Source: Kiritimatiellia bacterium (GTDB lineage: Bacteria > Verrucomicrobiota > Kiritimatiellia > RFP12 > UBA1067). Taken from it: DNA of 40,841 bases. Position 1 is the stretch's first letter, and the number at the start of each line of letters is the position of its first letter. Below the pieces are notes generated by a model. The model was given only the letters and a program-made list of their open reading frames with translations. It was not told the origin of the DNA and searched no databases. Shown here piece after piece: positions 1 to 5,966 of this stretch. Made by a program: the position numbers and the translations under genes. The stretch lies in contig JAKSOW010000014.1 of NCBI GenBank assembly GCA_024405395.1, positions 1 through 40,841 on the forward strand. The letters are read 5' to 3'.

Positions 1-444
1 GGCGAAGACCGGCACCGCGAACTGGATGAGACCCGCCGCCAGCAGCAGGGCGATCGAGATGATCACCGTGGGGTACGTCATCGCGCTCTTGACCTTCTTC
101 TTGAGACGCGACGACGACGTGAGGATCTGCGACAGACGCTTCATGATCGGCGCAAATTCGCCCGACTGCTCGCCCGCGACGACCATGTTGACGTACATCT
201 CGTCGAAAAGCTCCGGCGCATCCGCCAAACCCACCGACATCGGCTCGCCGCCCTCGATGACTTCGCTCAGATGCTTCAGCATCTTCTTGAATTCCGGTTC
301 GTCGCACTGCTCCTCCAGCGTCTGGATCGACGCCAGAATGGTCATGCCAGCGCCCAGCATCGACGCCACCTGGCGCGTGAACGGAATCACCTGCGTGGCC
401 GCGAGCTTCTTCGCGCCCTTGATCTTGATCTGCCTATTCGCCAC
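1..444 (-). CDS. gspF: Type II secretion / type IV pilus inner-membrane platform protein GspF/PilC, N-terminal part (cut by window edge)
   Basis: The visible 148 codons match the first cytoplasmic GspF domain: a helix-rich segment with FTRQVASMLGAGM near residue 22-34, then MVVAGEQSGEF near 88-98 and a first hydrophobic membrane segment (TVIISIALLLAAGLIQF) at the window edge. In the family this protein is the inner-membrane platform that couples the GspE/PilB ATPase to pseudopilin assembly. The start is a GTG at 442-444, chosen because it gives the family's usual short basic N-terminus (ANRQIKIKGAKK). It overlaps the end of the upstream ATPase gene by 11 bases, so the two are translationally coupled. 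The remaining two thirds of the protein lie outside the window. Confidence 0.9.
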   Translation of the reverse strand, partial: MANRQIKIKGAKKLAATQVIPFTRQVASMLGAGMTILASIQTLEEQCDEPEFKKMLKHLSEVIEGGEPMSVGLADAPELFDEMYVNMVVAGEQSGEFAPIMKRLSQILTSSSRLKKKVKSAMTYPTVIISIALLLAAGLIQFAVPVFA

Positions 445-2179
445 CCGTCACCTCGAATGCCGCCTGCAGCGACGTTATGCCGGCACGCACTTTGCGCATG
501 CCCGCCTCCTTCAATGAAACCATGCCCTCCTCGAGGGCGATCTTCTTCAGCAGTTCGGCGTCGCCGCCCTTTTCCACGATGTTGCGGATCTTAGTGGAGA
601 TGGGCAGCACCTCCATCATCGCGCCACGGCCCTTGTAGCCGGTGTTGTGGCACTTGGGGCAGCCCACGGGACCGTAGATCTGCACGCCGTCGAACGGCGC
701 CGGATCCACCTTGTTCGACGCCAGCATGTCCAGGTCCACGTCCACGGGCTGCTTGCAGAACGGGCAGAGCTTGCGGAAAAGGCGCTGGGCCTGCGCCAGA
801 ATGAGCGAGCTCGCCAGCATGAACGGCGCAATGCCCATGTCGAACAGACGCGGAATCACGCCGCAGGCGTCATTGGTGTGCAGGGTCGACAGCACCAAGT
901 GGCCCGTCAGAGCGGCCTTCACGGCAATGTCCGCCGTCTCGCCGTCGCGGATTTCGCCCACGAGCACGATATCCGGGTCCTGACGCAGCACGGAACGCAG
1001 AATGCCCGCGAAGGTCAAGCCCTGCGCCACGTTCACATGACACTGGTTCACGCCCGCCAGCTCGTATTCCACCGGGTCTTCAGCCGTGACGATGTTGACG
1101 TTGGGCTGGTTGAGGTCCTGCAGACACGAATACAGCGTCGTCGTCTTGCCCGAGCCCGTCGGCCCCGTCACCAGGATGATGCCGTGCGGCTGGTCGATCG
1201 CGAACTTCATCGCCTTGTAGGCGTATTCCTCCAGGCCCAGCGACGCCAGGCCCGGCGCCAGGTTCGCCTTGTCGAGGATACGCATCACGACCTTCTCGCC
1301 ATGCACCGTGGGCAGGATGGACACGCGGACGTCCACTTCCTTCTTCAGCGCCTTCACCTTGAAGCGGCCGTCCTGCGGCTTGCGGCGCTCGGCGATGTCG
1401 AGGTTCGACATGATCTTGATGCGCGACACCACGGCGGCATGCAGCGCCTTGGGCGGGGCTGGGCGCTCCACGAGTTCGCCGTCGATGCGGTAGCGCAGGC
1501 GCGACGTCTTCTCGCCTGCCTCAAAGTGGATATCCGAGGCCTTCGTCTTCAGTGCCTCGATCATCATGGTGTTGACCATGCGGATGACGGGCGCCTCGCC
1601 GGCCGACTCCATCGTGGCGTCGATGGCGTCTTCCTTCTCCTCGGCCGAGGAGAATTCGATCTCGGCGTCCTGGCCCTTCATGATGTTTTCCATCGCGAGG
1701 GCGGGATTCGCCGCGTCATCCTGCATCTTCAGGCGCCCCAAGGCGTCCATGACATCCTTTTCGGACGCCACACACGACCAGATGCGCCCCCCCGCCACGC
1801 GCGTGACCTCCTCCTGCGAAGGCAAGTCAAAGGGGTCCGCGAAGGCGATCGTCAGCCGGCCACCCAACTTCGCCACCGGCACCGCATGCGCCTTGAGCCA
1901 GAAGTCGAGCGGCTTCGGCTCCAGCAGGTCGCGCGACACCATGAAGTTCTCCGGCAGCGCCAAGGGCGGCATATTGAGATAATCGGCCGCCGCCAGCGTA
2001 AACGCCGCCGGATCCACCAGGTTCTTCTTGACGAGATACCGCTCCAACGGCTGTTTGGAGAGCTTGGCGTCTTCCGCCACCGTCTTGAGCTGCTCTTCGC
2101 TGATGACCCCGCGTTTCAGCAGGGCGTCAGCGAAATTCGTGTACCGCGCACGGGCCTTCTTGATTGAGATAATCGGCAT
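434..2179 (-). CDS. gspE: GspE/PilB-type secretion ATPase
   Basis: Hexameric ATPase that drives pseudopilus or pilus extension at the cytoplasmic face of the inner membrane. The 581 residues show an N-terminal T2SSE_N/MshEN domain (about 15-150), a linker, then the ATPase core: Walker A GPTGSGKTT at 339-347, the Asp box TAEDPVEYE near 365-373, Walker B DIVLVGEIRD at 403-412 and the His box TGHLVLSTLHTNDA near 425-438. Two Cys pairs (C472/C475 and C507/C510) form the zinc-binding C-domain seen in GspE and PilB. Length is normal for the family. The ATG at 2177-2179 has only a weak ribosome site and lies 29 bases after the HU-family gene, so it is probably co-transcribed with it from the 3.2-kb promoter. 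GspE and PilB cannot be told apart here; no PilT-like retraction ATPase is visible. Confidence 0.96.
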   Translation of the reverse strand: MPIISIKKARARYTNFADALLKRGVISEEQLKTVAEDAKLSKQPLERYLVKKNLVDPAAFTLAAADYLNMPPLALPENFMVSRDLLEPKPLDFWLKAHAVPVAKLGGRLTIAFADPFDLPSQEEVTRVAGGRIWSCVASEKDVMDALGRLKMQDDAANPALAMENIMKGQDAEIEFSSAEEKEDAIDATMESAGEAPVIRMVNTMMIEALKTKASDIHFEAGEKTSRLRYRIDGELVERPAPPKALHAAVVSRIKIMSNLDIAERRKPQDGRFKVKALKKEVDVRVSILPTVHGEKVVMRILDKANLAPGLASLGLEEYAYKAMKFAIDQPHGIILVTGPTGSGKTTTLYSCLQDLNQPNVNIVTAEDPVEYELAGVNQCHVNVAQGLTFAGILRSVLRQDPDIVLVGEIRDGETADIAVKAALTGHLVLSTLHTNDACGVIPRLFDMGIAPFMLASSLILAQAQRLFRKLCPFCKQPVDVDLDMLASNKVDPAPFDGVQIYGPVGCPKCHNTGYKGRGAMMEVLPISTKIRNIVEKGGDAELLKKIALEEGMVSLKEAGMRKVRAGITSLQAAFEVTGGE

Positions 2180-2208
2180 TAGAGTTGAGGAATGATGTGA
2201 TTATGTCG

Positions 2209-3213
2209 TCAGAACTCATCAGGCAGGTCAATGCGCATGGTGCGGCTCTTCATGGCCTGCGCCTGCGTGGGCGAAGGTCCGTTGACGGGCTTGCCCGCAT
2301 CATCGAAGAGAATGGCGTCAATGCGGATCGTGCGGTTCTTGAGCACCTGCGGATCCAGCGCCTCGGCCTCCTGCTCCGAAATGACGGTCTTCTGCGATTC
2401 GCCATCGGCAGAGGCATACATCGTGCCAGCCTGCGATTGTTCCGGCACCACGAGAATCGCGCCACAGGCCGGACATTCGGCCTCCATGCCGACGGTCTCC
2501 TCCGGCGCAACAATCTCCTGCCCGCAGATGGAGCAGCAGAACGAAATCGCCTTGTCGCCCTCCTTCAGCTCGGGCGCATCCACAAATCCGTCATCAGGCT
2601 GCTGTTCGGCCATTTGCGCCGCCGCCTCCGCCAGCGAAGGCAGTGCCGTCGGTTCAGGTTTGGAAGCGGCCGCAGGTTCGGGGGGTGCCGGAGGCTCAGG
2701 GGGTGCCACAGGTTCGGGCTGGGATGCCGCCGGAGGGGGCACCGCCTCCACTTCAGGCTGAAGCACCGGTTCTGCCGCCACAGGCGCAGCAGGTTCAGGA
2801 GTGGGCTCGGCGGCAACAGCGACCGCCTCCTCGGCCTTTTCCGCAGCGGCCGTCTCTTCCACCACCTCCTGGGCCGTCATGGCCGCATATTCCTCGGCCT
2901 TCATCGCCGCAACACGTGGCACCACCGCCTCTTTGGCGCGCTTGGACAAGGTCACATGCAGGGCATCACGTTCCGGCAACACCATCTGCTCACCCGTGAC
3001 AGGATTGCGAACCGTTCGTGCCTTACGCCGCACAACGTCGAATTTACACAGGCCAGGCAGGACAAAATAGTTGTTTTTGGCCTCGCGATAGGCGATTTCG
3101 ATAATGGCCTCCAAGGCTGCACGAGACTGAAGCTGGGTAATGCCCGACCGGAAAGCCAGTTCTTTGATGAGACGGCTCTTAGTATAGGCTCTTTTCTTCG
3201 GTGCGGTATCCAT
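2209..3213 (-). CDS. HU-family DNA-binding domain fused to Pro/Ala/Glu linker and zinc ribbon
   Basis: Residues about 8-100 are a complete HU/IHF fold, with the diagnostic beta-arm motif RNPVTGE at 69-75 and the closing helix SKRAKEAV. Residues 105-215 are a low-complexity linker rich in Pro, Ala and Glu. Residues 224-258 form a zinc ribbon with Cys pairs C227/C230 and C247/C250. The last 40 residues carry two copies of a short motif, NRTIRID (T295) and SRTMRID (T325). HU domains bend or bind DNA non-specifically; what the tail does is unknown. The gene is first in the leftward operon with gspE and gspF and has a good Shine-Dalgarno (GGAGG at 3223-3227) for the ATG at 3211-3213. Ordinary HU is about 90 residues, so this is a large multidomain derivative. 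It may be a regulator, a DNA-anchoring factor or part of a DNA-handling pilus. Confidence 0.88.
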   Translation of the reverse strand: MDTAPKKRAYTKSRLIKELAFRSGITQLQSRAALEAIIEIAYREAKNNYFVLPGLCKFDVVRRKARTVRNPVTGEQMVLPERDALHVTLSKRAKEAVVPRVAAMKAEEYAAMTAQEVVEETAAAEKAEEAVAVAAEPTPEPAAPVAAEPVLQPEVEAVPPPAASQPEPVAPPEPPAPPEPAAASKPEPTALPSLAEAAAQMAEQQPDDGFVDAPELKEGDKAISFCCSICGQEIVAPEETVGMEAECPACGAILVVPEQSQAGTMYASADGESQKTVISEQEAEALDPQVLKNRTIRIDAILFDDAGKPVNGPSPTQAQAMKSRTMRIDLPDEF

Positions 3214-3226
3214 ATGTTCTATCCTC

Positions 3227-3255
3227 CAGAGATATTATAGCACATTCCGTGCCAA
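3227..3255 (-). promoter_or_regulatory. Sigma-54-type -24/-12 promoter (overlapping an extended -10 box) for the HU/gspE/gspF operon
   Basis: Read on the minus strand, TTGGCACG (3255-3248) is followed, with GG-N10-GC spacing, by GTGCT. That matches the RpoN consensus YTGGCACG-N4-TTGCW at all but one position. The same GC is also the start of TGCTATAAT, an extended sigma-70 -10 box (TATAAT at 3239-3234). No -35 hexamer is placed 16-18 bases upstream of it. Either reading puts the transcription start near 3227-3228, leaving a 14-15 base leader that consists mostly of the GGAGGA ribosome site. Mapped transcript ends would decide between the two factors. Confidence 0.6.
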
Positions 3256-3269
3256 CTTTGGGCTTTACT

Positions 3270-3296
3270 TTGGCACTGTTTCTGCTACAATAGTTT
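3270..3296 (+). promoter_or_regulatory. Sigma-54-type -24/-12 promoter for the PAS/pseudopilin operon
   Basis: TTGGCACT (3270-3277) and CTGCT (3282-3286) are spaced GG-N10-GC, as sigma-54 promoters require. As on the opposite strand, the -12 element runs into an extended -10-like box, TGCTACAAT, ending at 3291. A weak TTTACT 16 bases upstream could serve as a sigma-70 -35. The predicted start near 3296 leaves a leader of about 22 bases containing the purine-rich GAGAGAAAGAG ribosome site. The TTGGCAC arm is a perfect inverted repeat of the one at 3249-3255, so the two promoters are mirror images 14 bases apart. Confidence 0.6.
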
Positions 3297-3318
3297 CCTG
3301 AGAGAAAGAGATTGTCGC

Positions 3319-3960
3319 ATGAAATTTTGGTTTGGCAAAAGTGATGATGAAGAGAAGAAGCAGGCTTCCGAGGCGGCCCCCGCCCCGGCTGCGCCTGTTG
3401 CTGCACCGCCGCCCCCTCCGCCACAGCCCGCCGTCAAGCCCATTTGGGTGAAGCCGGCCGTCGGCACGCCCCCGCCGCCCGCGGCCAATCCCGAAAGGCC
3501 CGCCGCGGCAGCCGCCCCTGCGCCTTCCGCTCCTGCGGCCGATACGCTCGTGCGCCCGCAGGCCAATCAGCGCGCCCTCTATTATCAGATGATGAACGCC
3601 CTTTATGACGCCGTGGTGCTGCTGGATGATCACGGCCATATCGTCGACACCAACACGCGTGTGGAGTCGGTGCTGGGCTACACCCGCGAGGAACTCTGGG
3701 ACGCGACAGCCACCACCTTGATCCCCGGCCTCAACCCCCAAGTGTTTGCGCAGATGATCAGCAGTCTCCACGGCGATCGCCGCGTGCTCATCAACGCCCG
3801 CGTGCACCGCAAGAACGGAACGGTGTTCCCAGCGGAAGTGAGCGCGGGACTCATCAATCTCAGAGGCGAGAACATCGTACTGGCCATCCGCAACATCGAA
3901 AAGCGCATGCCGGCACGCGCCATGGTGCGCCCGGCCGCCGCCAAGCCTCCCGTCTCCTGA
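3319..3960 (+). CDS. PAS-domain protein with Pro/Ala-rich N-terminal extension
   Basis: The 213-residue protein begins with a short charged segment (MKFWFGKSDDEEKK), followed by a long Pro/Ala-rich stretch (about 17-75) and one PAS fold (about 88-195). The PAS fold is recognisable from VVLLDDHGHIVDTNTRVE, the GYTREELW helix and the RKNGTVFPAEV strand. PAS domains sense small molecules, redox state or light, or mediate protein contacts. No kinase, cyclase, HTH or AAA+ output domain follows, so this is a stand-alone sensor or adaptor. The start is supported by GAGAGAAAGAG upstream. It is the first gene of the rightward pseudopilin operon and faces the HU gene across a shared spacer. Its low-complexity linker resembles those of the HU protein and of the next gene. 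A role in gating or localising the secretion machine is inferred only from position. Confidence 0.85.
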   Translation: MKFWFGKSDDEEKKQASEAAPAPAAPVAAPPPPPPQPAVKPIWVKPAVGTPPPPAANPERPAAAAAPAPSAPAADTLVRPQANQRALYYQMMNALYDAVVLLDDHGHIVDTNTRVESVLGYTREELWDATATTLIPGLNPQVFAQMISSLHGDRRVLINARVHRKNGTVFPAEVSAGLINLRGENIVLAIRNIEKRMPARAMVRPAAAKPPVS

Positions 3961-3999
3961 TCTTACCCCAGAAACTGAGAAACCTGGAACCTCGGACAA

Positions 4000-4920
4000 A
4001 TGGCAGAAGAGACTCCAAAATTCGACCCCAAGCTCGAAGAGGGCATTGCCTACTTCGAGAAGATGCTCCAGTTGATGCCGGATGACCGCACGACGCTGGA
4101 GTTTCTCTGCGTGGCCTACGAGCAGATCGGCGAAAAGGAGAAGCAGCGCAAGGCGCTCTGTTCTCTGGCCGGCGTGCTGATCAAGGAGAAGGATCTCGAG
4201 TCGGCGGACCGCATCGCCGAACGCCTGGCGGAGTACCATACGCCCGACGCCCAGGCCGCCGTGCTGCGTGTACGGGCGGCCCATGCGCAGACCGCCCCCC
4301 GTCCGTCGCCTGCACAGGCGACGGTAGCCGCCGAACCTGCGGCAGCGCACGCGGCCCCATCCGAAACGCCGGCAGCGGCAGCCGCACCCTCGCGTGACGC
4401 CTACGTCCACATTGCACTCAAGGCACAGGGCGAGCTCATCAATCTGCTGGCGCAGCGCCACGTCATCGACGAGGGATTCGTCCCCACGCTACGCCAACGT
4501 CTCGCCGAATTGGCCGAAGCGCCTGGCTGTTTTCTCATTTCTGCATTGGCGATTCTCGAAAAAGAGAATACCGCCATTGCCGAAAACGTGGCGGCTTACC
4601 TGGCGGACACCGCCGGCACGCCGCCGATTCCCCTGGAGGCATTCGATCTTCAAGGTGAATTTCCGCGCATGCTGCCCGAGCTGATGGTGCGCATTCGCGG
4701 CGTGATGCCGTTCGCTAAGCTGGGCGACACGCTGCTCGTGGCCGTCCTTGATCCGCTCGACACCACGCTCAAGCAGGAAATCGAGACGGCCCTGAATCAG
4801 CCCTGCCGTTTCTATCTCGCCCATCCGCGTACGATGGAGGAGATTCTGGACAAGCTTTTCGCGGACAAACAGCCTGCTGCAGACGGCAATGCGGAAGGCA
4901 CAGGACAAGGAGCTGCGTGA
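4000..4920 (+). CDS. TPR protein with GspE N-terminal (MshEN-like) domain but no ATPase domain
   Basis: Residues about 5-90 are a tetratricopeptide-like helical repeat (AYFEKMLQLMPDD, AYEQIGEKEKQRKALCSLAG). Then comes an Ala/Pro-rich linker (about 93-128). Residues 135-295 match the T2SSE_N domain that precedes secretion ATPases: an initial helical bundle, IPLEAFDLQGEF, then MPFAKLGDTLLVAVLDPLD and a closing TMEEILDKLF. The neighbouring gspE shows the same architecture in its first 150 residues (PVAKLGGRLTIAFADPFD). No Walker motifs follow. In GspE this domain binds the GspL-type partner, and in MshE-type proteins it binds cyclic di-GMP. A free copy could therefore compete for or bridge those contacts (inference). 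The ribosome site is weak. The stop is followed one base later by the first pseudopilin start. Confidence 0.8.
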   Translation: MAEETPKFDPKLEEGIAYFEKMLQLMPDDRTTLEFLCVAYEQIGEKEKQRKALCSLAGVLIKEKDLESADRIAERLAEYHTPDAQAAVLRVRAAHAQTAPRPSPAQATVAAEPAAAHAAPSETPAAAAAPSRDAYVHIALKAQGELINLLAQRHVIDEGFVPTLRQRLAELAEAPGCFLISALAILEKENTAIAENVAAYLADTAGTPPIPLEAFDLQGEFPRMLPELMVRIRGVMPFAKLGDTLLVAVLDPLDTTLKQEIETALNQPCRFYLAHPRTMEEILDKLFADKQPAADGNAEGTGQGAA

Positions 4921-4921
4921 C

Positions 4922-5440
4922 ATGGCTCGACCCCGCAATAAATCAAAAGCGGGCGTCACGCTCCTCGAAGTCCTGCTCGCCGGGGCCATGGTCTCGATTG
5001 TCGTCTTGTCGATGCTGGAGGGCTTCACCACCGCCGCCCGCATTTGCCACGAGAATGCAGAGGTTCTGCGGGCGGACAACATAGCCTTTGACCTCCTCTG
5101 GCGGAAATTCCACCAGAACTACGAAGATCAGCTGCAGCAGACCGAGAACAAGGCGGATCCGCCCTTTACCGGGACCGGCACCACACAGCAACAGACCTCC
5201 GACACAACCTCTCCCTACCGTGCCGCCGCCCACACGTTCCGGACCTGGCCTACATACACCGACCACAACCAGCAGGTCCCCTACCGATACAAGGAGATTG
5301 TCGGGCGCGTGGAAAACGGCCGGGGCGGCAAGTGGCTTTCCGTCCAGCTGCAGTACGGCCCTTCGTACAGCCAGACGCACAGCCTTTCCCTGTTCCGGTG
5401 CGAGATTTCCCGTACCATTCCCACCACGACTTCAAACTGA
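4922..5440 (+). CDS. Pseudopilin with class III (type IV pilin-like) signal
   Basis: The 172-residue product starts with an 11-residue basic leader (MARPRNKSKAG), the prepilin peptidase site G|VTLLE with Glu at +5, and a hydrophobic helix (VLLAGAMVSIVVLSML). This is the hallmark of type IV pilins and type II secretion pseudopilins. The rest has the alpha/beta length of a minor pseudopilin (GspI/J class or PilV/W class) but no recognisable family-specific head. The ATG at 4922 is preferred over a possible upstream ATG at 4889 because AAGGAG (4907-4912) lies 9 bases before it and the leader then has the usual length. It follows the previous stop by one base and precedes another pseudopilin by 4 bases, so the genes are translationally linked. 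Confidence 0.9.
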   Translation: MARPRNKSKAGVTLLEVLLAGAMVSIVVLSMLEGFTTAARICHENAEVLRADNIAFDLLWRKFHQNYEDQLQQTENKADPPFTGTGTTQQQTSDTTSPYRAAAHTFRTWPTYTDHNQQVPYRYKEIVGRVENGRGGKWLSVQLQYGPSYSQTHSLSLFRCEISRTIPTTTSN

Positions 5441-5444
5441 CGCC

Positions 5445-5966
5445 ATGCGCCGCGCAAATTCCAGATCAGGCTTTACGGTCGTCGAGCTGCTGGTGGCTTC
5501 GACGGCATCCCTGATCATATTCACGGCACTGGCCAGCACGATGTTCTTCTGCCAGCGCATGCTGCGTGAGACAATGGCCGAAGCCGAATTGGCGCTGGCG
5601 CAGCGCGACTTGCGTGACAAACTGCTTTTCCGCGCAGGACCCGGACTCAGCGAAGGTCTTCTCACGGGGCATGCCCAAAGCGACTCGGTGGCCATCACCA
5701 TGGATTGGCAAACCGGCGACAACGCAAGCGCCAATCATGGCCCCGAAAAGATCCGTCTGCTGCTCAAAAACGACAACGACGGCAACTACCTCTTCAACGA
5801 GCGTTGCCCGCACAACGACCGGAACGACCGCTGGTTCAAACCCGACGGATTCCGGGTTAAGGCCAACTGGGCGCAGACCATTGACCTGCCGTTGGTCAAG
5901 ATCGATCTCGGCAGCACCGTGCTGGACGCCATTCACGACACCACCTGGATTCTTCTGCCACTATGA
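5445..5966 (+). CDS. Pseudopilin with class III signal (GspJ/PilW-like)
   Basis: The product has 173 residues: leader MRRANSRSG, cleavage site G|FTVVE with Glu at +5, and a transmembrane helix (LLVASTASLIIFTALASTMFF). The pattern FTVVELLVA is typical of PilW/GspJ-like minor subunits. The body includes ALAQRDLRDKLLF and a C-terminal beta-rich part. It probably forms part of the tip or core of the pseudopilus assembled by GspE/GspF. A longer reading frame extends upstream, but the start at 5445 gives the correct prepilin leader and sits just after the previous stop. The stop overlaps the next start (ATGA at 5963-5966), so the three pilin-like genes form one translational unit. Confidence 0.9.
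   Translation: MRRANSRSGFTVVELLVASTASLIIFTALASTMFFCQRMLRETMAEAELALAQRDLRDKLLFRAGPGLSEGLLTGHAQSDSVAITMDWQTGDNASANHGPEKIRLLLKNDNDGNYLFNERCPHNDRNDRWFKPDGFRVKANWAQTIDLPLVKIDLGSTVLDAIHDTTWILLPL

Noticed and set aside
647..2167. Long open frame on the plus strand opposite gspE (506 codons), and similar long frames opposite other genes
   Set aside because: Arg/His/Leu-rich translation without motifs; typical antisense shadow of a GC-rich gene whose own protein is clearly recognised.
4889..4921. ATG at 4889 as the start of the first pseudopilin
   Set aside because: It lies inside the previous gene and would give an over-long leader; the ATG at 4922 has a ribosome site and a normal prepilin leader.
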